Positions 49,001 to 61,000 of a DNA stretch of 64,000 nt are shown in pieces. The stretch spans positions 434,001 to 498,000 of the forward strand of contig CAOLHI010000393.1 in assembly GCA_948474755.1 (NCBI GenBank), read 5' to 3'. Under the pieces are notes generated by a model, which worked only from the letters and a program-made list of their open reading frames with translations, was not told where the DNA came from and did no database searches. A program made the position numbers and the translations under genes. The stretch comes from Ctenosaura bakeri. Lineage: Eukaryota; Chordata; Lepidosauria; Squamata; Iguanidae. Every line of letters begins with the position of its first letter. Positions within the stretch are counted from its first letter, which is position 1.

Positions 49001-52000
49001 TAGTCTTTTTTAAAAACACTTAAATGATTCACGCACAACCATTTTGCAGGTGCAACCCCCAAGCAACAGAAGACTAGGAGCAATTGGGCTACCAGAGTAA
49101 TCGCAGCATCATCTTCGGGGCCAGAGTACTTGAAGGGTATTCGGTGCCTTGTCATCTCTGCAAAATACTCTTTTGCCTCCTTTGAAGTGCTGGTACCCAG
49201 ACCTATACAGATAAAGAGGGACTGACTCAGTTAGAGACCTGGATAAAACCTACACAACCTATCCTACACTGCTCACATAAGCCTCAACATGTATTGAAGA
49301 AAAGTTTTACAAACAGAATAAAACCAAAGGCTGCCAAAGTAAAAATTGACTGGTTTCATCTTTGCATTAAAAAGTCTCAATGCAGGTGCCTTCACTTGCT
49401 AAATGATGATCTACATTGTTTTGTTTTCCAGGGTCTAGGGTGGCAATGCAGATGGGCCTAGCATTTAAACTGTGTCACAATCTGATATGATGCTGCACCA
49501 GGAGCAAGTGGGAAACCTGTTTAAAAAAATTTGCAACAGGGAAGGGGGTTATGTGCAATTTTAGGATTCTATGTTGAGCAATGGTGGGTGAGGCTTTTGG
49601 AGGGCTGCCTTGGTGGAAGCAGAACCTTTTGAGGAGCTGCACAAGCAAAGGGTCCAGGAGAGACATCTATTCACAACTGCACTCAGAGGAACAGACACAT
49701 TTCTCTCTAGCAATCATGACAAGATGTCATGACAAATTCAGACCTCGCTATCACCCCTGCTGCCACACAATTATCCTAATCCATCTTTGTTTCCCCAGTG
49801 GCATTAGTTTGTCAACAGTCTTCATCACTCCAAGGGAATAGTTGTGTTTGGAGCTCTGTGGGATTCTAGTATGTTTGATTTTTTTCTTTTTTTTTATAGA
49901 GCCATGTGTGGTTTGCTCCTCTGCAGCATCCAGATAATGAGCACCCGCTAGCTTCTTAACTACTGTCCTGAAGCTGCTGAAGAATTGAGAAAATCCAGAA
50001 AAGAGAAAGAAGAAAGTAAGTGGGAGTTTTTTGTGTGTGGAAAAGGATATATTTTGAATAGAAAAACTTCTAAGGCAGAGGGAAGGAGCTGCTGAGCAAG
50101 GTAGAAGAGAAAGCTCAGAAAGAAAGGCAGTAAAAAAATGACAGGAGCACAGAGTTATATGTCTTTGACTCCAACTTATGGTGATCCTATCATAGCATTT
50201 TTCTTGGCAGGATTTAGTCATTTGCCATTGCCTTCCTCTAAAACTGAGACAGTATAAATTCCATTAGATTAAAAATTATGGTCATGTGATCCTTGCCTTT
50301 CTGAGCAGCAGTGCCTAAACCCATCCTTTTCAGGTACTTTTTGCCCACCAACCACTGGACAGTGATTGAGAATACTATTACTATCACTCTACCACCACCA
50401 ATGATGATGCATATATATCTGGCTAAGGTATTATTGCCAAGAGTATTTTCAACTGACTCTAGGTTGCTTATATTAAATGTTCCAAGATATCACTTTCCAT
50501 TCTGTTTCTGTTTAATAAACAACTTGGCAACAGGGTTGTGGTCAGAGCCCTCCCTTCCTTTTATTCTCAGTTTACACAGAGCGATATTCTTCCTAAGTCT
50601 TGTTTGCTAAACAGAAACCACTTGCTAAACTTAAATATTGGCTACACATCCACTATTTCCCTATGACTTTAAGTGCACTTTTAAAAATAGAAACTATAAA
50701 GTCACTCTTAATTTAGCTCCACTTGTGCTGCCACACAGGGTTTTAGACAAACCTTTGTAATACTTGATTTTCCAGTTTTTGTAGTTAGAATTGCTGCTTT
50801 TCCATTCTTCAAATTCAGGAATGCTATAGAAAGAAATCTCTTCTTTGTTTTTAGAAGCCTAGGGTGAAGTAGAAAGTTACAATCAGAAACTGTTTTGAAG
50901 AGCTAACAATTTAACCATTAGAGTTAAGAAAGGATATCAACTGCCCAAGTTCTCACTTCAGAAGAAAGAGGATAAAACTCACCTTTATGATAGGAGTAAT
51001 GAACTCCTCCAGGAAACGGTGCTTCAGAAGAGAAGGCCAGTTATGGTGTATGAAATTAATCAACAAGCCTTTGATGTGGGAACCGTCTTGATCCTAAAAA
51101 TGTTGAGAATACCAAGATGAACCACTGGTACTATTAGTGAATATATCCAACTGACGTGAGAAGCACTCAGAGTATCTGCCTACTTGATGTGTTCCCTGAA
51201 GTAATTTCCAACTGATGGTAACCCTATCACCAGGTTTTCTTGGCATGTTTGTTCAGAGGGGGTTTGCATTTGGCTACCTCTGAGGGCTGAGAGTGTGTGA
51301 CTTGCCCAAGGTCACTCTATAGCTTCCCCTTGCTGAGCCCTGGGAACTCTGGCCTCTAGAAGTGTAGTCCTGTGCTCAAACCGTTACACAACACTGGATC
51401 TCTCTTCTCAGAGGGTGAAAACAGATCATGCTGTCTTACTGTCCGACCTTTACCGTATTTGCAGGTGTATAAGACACACTGGCATATAAAATGCACCCCA
51501 TTTTCAAAACACTATTTTTCCAGGAAAAAAGTCTGACACGCCAGCAAATAGTGTACTTTATCTTATGAAACAAATGGAAGAACCAATTATGGTTTCCACT
51601 ATGTTCCTGCAGTGATTTTGAACCAGAGTTCAGCAATGTATGCAACAGTGGCTTAAGCAGGGGACGGTCATACATTTTATAGTTCAGATGGAACAACATG
51701 TTCTTTTGAAGGCAACCTAGATCTTAAAACATTTCAGATATGACATAAATATCATGGAATCACACAGAGGACAATAGCAACTAAAAGTCAGAAGGCTGTA
51801 GATGTGAAAAATACATAGGGCAGTTAAATGTGAGTAAAAGAAAACAGTTCCCACAGTAGCATAGATGTGATTATACAGTTATATCCAATAGTTTTTTCAC
51901 TGTTTCAGAATGCTTTTTTTGTCTTCCTAGAAAACTAGTACAATCTCCAGAGGTTCTCAAAAGACAAGAAATGTGAGACAAGAAACATAGGCTACCCACA

Positions 52001-55000
52001 CTGGAGGCCTGTGGTCTGATTAGGTGTGCCAAATCTGGCAGCTGCATAAACTGCAAGATCCAGCAAGGAACCCTGGCTGAGAAATCTTTAAAAGGAGTCT
52101 AGTGAAGAATGTTGCTGTCCACTCATTAACAGATATGAGAAGTATTAATAAATATCTGCAGTGATTACCACTTTATGAGTCCAAATCAAGCTGCTGCTTT
52201 TGATTCTTGAAGCCCTACATGCCAGCAGCCAGACTACTTCAGGAAATATGTTTCTCATACAAGCTTCTTCCCTCCATGTTATTTACGTTCTAAAAGATTC
52301 CGCTCCACATGCCCTTTTAGGGAGCTGACATGTGTATGCATTGGGAGCAATGCCTTTTCATTTTGGTTCTGGAGCTGAAACTCAGTGCAAAAACTGTATA
52401 TAAAGGGTTAACTCTCATCTTCCTTAGTCTCATTTCACTTTTGAAAATTTTGAATCAGTCATTTGGACTGAACTGGAAGCATGCTTTTATTTTTGAATAA
52501 TTGTATAACTTTACTAAGAATTTTAATTGTTTTATTGTGTAAATAAGCCCTGATTTACTTCAATTAAAATGTAAAAACATGGGCTGGAATTCTGTTGGGC
52601 AATTGTGAATATGTAATGTACAGTTATGCATTCACAACTGCTACATATTCACAATTCCTACACAACTCCTAGTTTGGGTGCCATGTTGGGAGTGTAAAAA
52701 TCTCTTAAACCCCATTTACTTGCAAGAAGCTACTGTGATTGCCAGGAGGCCTTTTCCTGTTGATTGGGAAGTAGCTGCCCGATCTTCCCAATCACCCCTC
52801 ACATAAGCAATCTCTGGTGCAAGGACAATTTGTGACAGGGGTCTTTTTTCTGCCTGCTGTATTGGAGATTGCTCACAAGAGGTGAGAGTGTCAGGCAGCT
52901 GTTTCTTGATTGACAAGAGAACAGACCCCTGCTGATCCAAGCAGCTGCTTACTGTTAAGCGGTGTTATTGAGTTACATGGTGCGTAATGGTCATATAGGA
53001 TACTGGCGATAGTTACGAACTGAAAATAAGGAAGATGAATGGCAATGGAAAGTCTCTGAAGCAAAATCCCCATTTTACCAGCCATACATACAAGAAATGA
53101 GGTGCCGCAGTATTGGTCTTGCTAGCACTGAGAAAGGCTAACCTGATCTGTCATGATCATGATCTTTCCGTAACGTAGGCTCCGGAGTGATTCTTCATCA
53201 TCATAGCTCTTCTTATATTGCAAACCCACGATCTTAATAATGTTGTTAATTTCAGCATTCTCCATGATCTGTAAAGAACTTTCAGATTCAGTGCACAAGC
53301 CTAACTACTTAAAGATTTCTCCCCCGACCCCACCAGCCACTGTAAGTTAACTTTGAGGAAATCTCAGCTTTTCTCTGTCTAATGTAGGACATGCTGCAAC
53401 ATAAAGTGCTTAACTCATCTTAGAACTAAAACAAAAAGATTTTGCATCTCACAATCCAGCAACAGTCCCTTAGGTACAGTACAATAGCTGTGAATAGTGA
53501 TTCTTGAAAGATGATTTCAAAAAAAAATTTTTTTAGCTGTCACTGCTCCATGGTTTATAGTGTAATAACTTTCCTACTACAGTTCAAATGGAGATTAACT
53601 GTTTTCATTCACAGCACCTAAAGCAAGTTCTGCTCAAGTGCAAACCATGGTGCAAAGTGTTGCTAACTGACCTGTTTGTGGGAAGCTTCCCGTACATTGA
53701 GCATCTTTCCACGCAGGGGAAACACTCCGAATCTGTCCCTGCCTACTACTCCAAGGCCAGAAACAGCTAGCGTCTTAGCTGAATCGCCTTCTGTCAGAAT
53801 GAGTGTACAGTTGATAGAGTTCTTGCTCCCTGAAAAGAGAAATGAGCACCTTGACCTAGAATGACCCATTTAGCAATATATTTGCTTTTTTATGTCCCTG
53901 CCACTTTCCCCTGACAGAACAGTTAGCAGAAGTGGACTGCAAAGTACTTGGGGCAAGAAAACAGACAACAGCTTCACCAACAATGCAAGATAACCCCCAT
54001 ATTCTCAGAAGCTACATTTTAGCTTCCTTGCATGTGTAGTTGGCCTGGTAAGGTCACACTGCAGTCCACTGGAAGCAAAGATGTTAAGTCCACCATCTCA
54101 ACAGACTCATAATTATACCACCAGGCAGTCATCCTCTTTTCTTCAGAAATCTGGGTTATGTAGCCCTATAGGGATTGCTATTCATCTTCTAATGGACAGC
54201 AAGCTTCTGCCCTTTGAACATTCTTGGAAAACATACCAGCATCATTGGCGTCATCCAACTTAGGTATTCCTTTAATTCGAGTATGTTTTACAGCAGAACA
54301 TTTCTTGTTTAGTTGAATCTGGGCTTTAAATTTGACCCAGTTCAGAATGCTTTCCACTATGCCACAAGTGACTGCCTGAAAAGAAAGAGAACACTGCTTG
54401 TGAAAAGGAGCCTGAAACGTATCACAAGGTTGCTCCTCTCATCTTCCTTGCTTGAATCATAATTCACTTTGCACTAAGCTCTCGTTCAAGACCTTTCCCC
54501 CCAAAATTAAGCAGAATGTAACACAATATACCTCATAGTACTTACCCCCTTGATAAACTTTTCACTCAGCTTGCATGTTGAGCCAAAGCTCTTTGCTTGA
54601 AGTGTCATATTCTCCTTTGTTTGGGAGTCAAAAGTTGGGTTTTCAATCAAGCAGTTTATGAAAACCCACATGTGGTTCTTCACCTGGAAATGAGATGCAG
54701 GGACTATCAAAGACTGCAAATATTTTAGCTTACTGGACAGCCTTATCTCTCAAAACTATCCAGCTGCAAAGGTCTCCAAACTCTCAAACTGACTTGGGAT
54801 ACCACTCCCCAAAGGATAACCAAGGCATTCAAAAGAGATCGAAGAGGGTCAAAGAAAATATGTTTAAACAAACTGAGAATTCACTACAAAAAATAATCAA
54901 TTGCAGAGGAGCAGAGACCTGGACGATGAATGTGTCAGAAAAAGTATTTCACTAGGTTAAGCTTGCTGTGCAGAGATGCAAACATGCATTGAATCTGGTT

Positions 55001-58000
55001 CACATCTTATTCCCTTTTCTATGCAACTTTCTAGGCAAGGTACAAAAAGCCCACTCAAGTTTGTGTCTAGTCAGACTATTACCCTATCTATAGATTGTGC
55101 CTATTTTGTATTTAGAAGTGTAGGATGCTGTAAAGACTTTGGAGATACACAAGAAAGTTCATCCATACTTCTAAGAAATAGTGGCCCAAGAGACAAACAA
55201 AACGGAAAAATGTGAGATTCATACCTGGAAAGGCTTCACTCCAACTCCACCTTTGTTTTTCTTCTTTACCACGTCAGTGAGTTTGTTGACAATCTGGTCA
55301 GCAACATAATCTACATGTCTGCCACCCTATTTAAAAAAAAGAGAGAGCAAGAGAACTAAATATTAGGAAGGTTTTTTTGGGGGACACACTACCATTATAT
55401 TTATGACAATATACAAGCCTTTTATTTATTTTTTACCTCATCAGTGTGCTGAATGATGCTATTTTCTATGTTAAAAAGATTTCTCTTACTTCATAATTCA
55501 TCCTGGGTTAACAATTTAAGGTTTGTTTATACAGTGTTTTTAGGAGACAAAAATACACACAATGGTATGAACAGGTTGCTTACCTGTAACTGTGGTTCTT
55601 CGAGTGGTCATCTGTGCCATCATACACTAGGAGCTTTAGCGCCTGCGCGGTAGCGTTTGGAAACTTCTAGAGCTTGTTCGCTTGGCGGGAACCCCTCCCC
55701 CACGCCGGTACTGCGCATGCTCCTCCCGCCGAGCAACGGTCTCTCCTCAGTTCTGTCATCCGCCGTAGAACCTACAGGGACCTGAGAAAGAGGGGAGGAA
55801 GGGCGGGTGTGTATGATGGCACAGATGACCACTCGAAGAACCACAGTTACAGGTAAGCAACCTGTTCTTCTTCTTCGTGGTCTCTGTGCCTTCATACACT
55901 AGGAGACTGTGTAGCTTACTGGTCGGACGGCGGGTCAGGTCCTACAGCATGGAAGCCAACACCTCACGTCCAAACCGGGCATCTCTGCGCGACCGGCAGT
56001 CGAGCCTGTAGTGGCGCACGAAGGTCGATGGCTGGGACCAGGTCGCCACACGGCAGAGTGCATGCAGGTCAACTCCTCGCAGGAGGGCCGCAGAAGTAGC
56101 CACCGCTCTGGTGGAGTGGGCTCGAAGCAGGACTGGCGGAGGCTTCCTCGCGAGCTCATACGCCAGTTGAATAGTCCATACCACCCACTTGGAGAAGCAC
56201 TGGGTGGACACTTTAAGGCCCTTCCGACGTCGCCCATAGCAAACGAAGAGATGCGGCGTCTGTCGGAAGGAAGCAGTCCTGTCCATGTAGAAGGCCACGG
56301 CCCGACGCACGTCCAGGGAGTGGAGGGACCGCTCCAACGGTGTCGTCGGGTTCGGGAAGAAGGCAGGCAGGATGATGTCCTGGTTGAGATGGAAACTGGA
56401 CACCACCTTAGGCAGGAACGAGATGTCAGGTCTCAGGACCACCTTGTCTCTGTGGAAGACCGTGAAGGGCCCATCGGATCGAAGAGCTGTGATCTCACCC
56501 GCTCGCCTCGCTGAGGTCACCGCTACCAAGAAGGCAGTTTTCATGGTCAGGAGCCTATCATCCGAGGTCGCCATCGGCTCGAAGGGCGGCTTTGTCAGCT
56601 GCGAGAGCACCAGTGAGAGGGACCACGGCGGTAGCGGCGGCGATACCGGCGGGTAGAGATGATGAAGTCCTTTCAGGAACCGCTTAACGGTATCGTTCCT
56701 GAAGAAGGCCGAGGCAGCCGATCGTGGCGGTTGGTATGCCACGATCGCGGAGAGATACACCTTCAGGGATGGAAACGCCAGCCCCTGTTGCCGGAGGTGC
56801 AGGAGGAAATGCAGGACGGTAGAGAGCCCCGCGGGCGATACCGGCTCACTCCTCTCGTTAGCGAAGGTCAGGAAGCGTCGTCATTTATATTGATAGTTGC
56901 GACGGGTGGATTCCTTCCTGGCCGCGACGAGGACGGTACCGAGCACGGGATCGTCTAGTGCGATATCCTCCAGGCATGGAGGGCCAGGCGTGGCAGGTCC
57001 GGATGGAGGACTCGGCCGCCGGAGTGCGAGAGCAGGTCCGGTGTCGGTGGCAACCGGAGCAGGTCGTCTCGTGCGGCTTGTAGCAGGGGTGCGAACCAAT
57101 GTTGCCTCGGCCAGTACGGGGCTACCAGGATCGCGTCGGCTCGGTCGGCGAGGATCTTCGATATCGTCCGGCCGAGCAGCGGGAATGGCGGGAACGCGTA
57201 GAGGAGTTCCCCGGTCCACGGAAACTGGAAAGCGTCCCCGATGGAGGCACGATCGTGGCCCGCTCTGGAACAGAATCGGCGACACTTCGCGTTTTCCCTG
57301 GTCGCGAAGAGGTCGATCGATGGTTCGCCCCAGCGGTCCCGAATCAGTCTGAACGCCTCTCCGGAGAGAGACCATTCGTGATGGGATGAGGTGTCCCTGC
57401 TGAGGGCGTCTGCCGTGGTGTTCTCCTGCCCGGCCAAGTGAACTGCCACGGGATGCGTATGCAGGCGAATGCACCATTCCCACAAGTCGAGTGCAATGTT
57501 GAGCAGGGTTGTGGAGTGAGTCCCTCCTTGTCTGTTGATGTAACAGACGGCGGTGGTATTGTCCGTCAGAACCAGGACCGTCCGCCCCGCTACGACGTGG
57601 CGGAACGCCCGTAGCGCTTTCAAGACGGCGAGCAGCTCCAGCGCGTTGATATGGAGAGCGGTCTCGTCGTCGGTCCATCTGTCGCGGACTCTGAGATCGC
57701 CGCAGTGGGCACCCCACCCATACAGGGAGGCATCGGTCGTTACCGTCACCTTCGGTGTCGGCTGTTGGAAAGGCATCCCTGACATGAGATTGTGTCGCGA
57801 CTGCCACCATCGGAGGGATGAGCGGACGTCTTCCGGCAGCTGCAGTCGGAGTGTCTGTTCGTCTCGCAGGGGGTCGAATATGCGGACGAACCAGTGTTGA
57901 AGAGGTCTCGCTCTCAGCCTGGCGAGATATGTCACAGCGGTCGTCGCAGCCATGTAGCCCAAGAGCTGCTGGACGCTTCTCGCAGATAACGTCGGGGCCG

Positions 58001-61000
58001 TACGAGCGTGAGCGGCGGCCCGGATCAGGGTTTGGGCTCGAGACTCTGGTAGGTACGCCCTGGCGGAGGTCGAGTCGAGCGTCGCCCCGATGAAGTCCAA
58101 GATCCTCGCCGGCTCGAGGTGGGACTTCTTCGGATTCACCCGTAGACCAAGGCGGGTCAGGAGTGACAACGTCATGTGGACGTCGTGGTAAAGTCTCTGT
58201 TTGCAGGACGCCACCAACAGCCAATCGTCGAGGTAAGGGAAGACAGAAGCACCCTTCGTCCGCAGGAAGGATACCACCGGGGCCATGCACTTGGTGAAGA
58301 CCCTTGGGGCAGTCGAGAGTCCGAACGGCAGCACCTTGTACTGGTAACAGGTGTCGTCGACCGCGAAGCGGAGGTACCGTCTGTGCTGCGGGCGAATGGC
58401 GATATGGAAGTATGCGTCTCGGAGATCGATGGAGGCGAACCAGTCCCCTCGATGTAGGAAGGGCAGGATCGACGGTATCGTGATCATCTTGAACCTTTTG
58501 GGGCGGATGTAGTAGTTCACCCCTCTGAGGTCTAGGATCGGCCGGAGGGTACCGTCGGCTTTCGGTACCGTGAAGTACCTGGAGAAGAAGCCGGTGGTCT
58601 TGGCTTCTTGCGGGAGCTGCTCGATCGCCCCTTTCTGGAGGAGGGACTGGATCTCTTCCAGGAGGGCCGGACTCGACGGCGTGGAATAGTAAGCGCCTCG
58701 AGGAGGAATATCGAGAAACTCGATGGCGTAGCCAAGACGGACGATGGAAAGCACCCAAGAGTCCGTAGTGACACATTGCCACTCTGCGAGATGTTGAGCC
58801 AGAGTCGGTCGGTCTCCGAGCGCTGATGGTAGGCTGAAGAGTGGGTATTGGTAGGTCCTGCCAGGCATGTCAAAACCGAGACTTTGTCTCGGAGGAGGAC
58901 TTCTTGGACGAAGCCGGGCGTCGTCTAATCGTGCGTCTGGCCGATGAGCCGGAGGATGGTCTCGACTGTCCAGACTGGGCCAAACGCTGGAACGACGAGG
59001 TGGAAGATCGTCGCCAGGATGGGCGGAAGGTGGAGGCCCTGCGGGCTTGCGTGGCCGGCTGTAGCCCGATCTTCTTGGCGGTCAGCCTCGCCTTAACGAG
59101 ATTGTCCAAAGCTTCGTCGGTGGACGAATTGAATAGGCCCTCACCGTCGAAGGGGAGATCTTCAATCCTCCTTCTGGTGTCCTCCTGGATGTCGGTCGGC
59201 CGCAGCCAAGCATGGCGGCGCAGGCCGACGGATCCCGCCATGACCCGGGAGGCAATCTCCACTGCATGCCTGGAGGAGGCCATCTGCTGCCGGGCGATGG
59301 AGATGGCCTTGTTGAAGATCACGGAGGAGGCTTGGCGGATGTCCTCCGGTACCGCCTCCATCGCCGGTTGCAGGCGATCGAGCACCTTTTTCAGGTATGC
59401 CGCGAGGCAAGCCTGAGTGTTGGACAGCCTGATCTGCAAGGAGGCGGCGGAATAGAACCTTCTTGCATAGGCGTCCAACTTCCTGCCCTCTTTGTCCGGC
59501 GGGGTGGTGTGTTGCCTGCCGGAGCCTTTCGTCTGTGCCGACTCGACCACCACAGAGTTCGGTGCAGGGTGATTAAAGAGATAACCGGCGTTATCCTTCT
59601 GCACCCTGTAGAGGTGTTCCAGCCGCTGCGGTATCGGCTGAGCCGAGGCCGGCCTATCCCAGGCGGCCTTCACCAGTCTGGATACCCGGGGCAGTAGAGG
59701 CAGCGGGGCCGTGGCAGGTTGCTTCCCTTCAAAGACGGAGAAGACTGGATCGTCGTCCTCCGGCTCCACATCGGCGATCTTCAGGCCGAGGGTAGTGGCC
59801 ATGCGGAGCAGCATCGCAGAGAACTGGTGGACGTCCTCTGGAGCAGAATCTGGGATCGGGTCCCCGAATCCCAGCGGAGGAGACTCCTGGGAGGCCGCCT
59901 CAGACACCTCTGATTCCGCACTCGAGTCGTACGACTCTGAGGTCGGTGAGTCCTCTCGCCGCTCGCTTTCCGGCTCCTTCGCAGTCGCCACAGGTGTTGC
60001 CTTCCTAGGCTTCTCTGCAGCCGGGGCGGTGGTAGTAGCAGCGTCCCGCTTGGGCTGGCTGACCACTGACTTCACCTTCTTAGTGGTGACAGGGGTAGTC
60101 TGGCAGGCTGACGTCGTCGTAGCCCGCTCAGTCACCACCGACTCCGTAGGGCGCGTCGCCGTTGCCGTGACCCTAGGAGGTGGCGATATCGCCCGATACC
60201 GAGGTGAAGGCTCCCTCGCCCTATGATATCGAGGAGAGGGAGAGCGGCTGAAGGAGCAGTGGTCCGACGGAGATCGGCTTCGGTGTCGACGGTACCGAGC
60301 CTCGTCCCCTCTAGGCGAGCGCGATTCGCGCTGTCGACGAGGTGACCGGGACCTCTGGAAGGTCTCCCAGCGACTCGGGCCACGATGGTACCGATCCCGG
60401 TACGATGGTGAATGTGACCGATAAGAGGCCGGGCGCTCTCTCCATTCAGATTCCCTCGCGTACCTGGCCACATAGGACGCCGAGGTGTATCTGGAGGCAG
60501 ACGAGCGAGGTTGTTCCTCTCTTGTCTCCCTAGGAGGCGGCGAGGCCACCGGACGCTCGGAAGAGCGGGACCGGGACCGGAAGGAGGTCGAACGCCGCTC
60601 CGGAGAAGCAGAGGGCTCTCTCTGCTGCAGGTTGGCTGACCTGCGACGGCTAGGAGGGCGGTGGCGCTCCTCCACCAGGGTTGGAGGGTCTGCCACAGGC
60701 GAGTCCGGGCGCTGTTGGGGAACGTCCTCGATCTCATCATCCGAGAGATCGACGGACTCGCCTCGCCCTTTGGAAGGCTGCTGAGTAGGAGGAGGAGTAG
60801 GAGGTTGAACGTCCCCAGCCAGGGAGCGCTTCTTCTCCTTCTTCTTCTCCTTCTCCTTGCCCTTGCCTCCGTCCGGAGCAGGGCGCTTTTTAGCAGGCGT
60901 CTCCGTCAGGGGAGCCTCAGCCTTCCTCGCCGTCGAGGATCCTTTCGCTGACTTTGCAGCCGCCGACAGCTTCGGGATCCTCGGTAACGCCGAGATTGGC

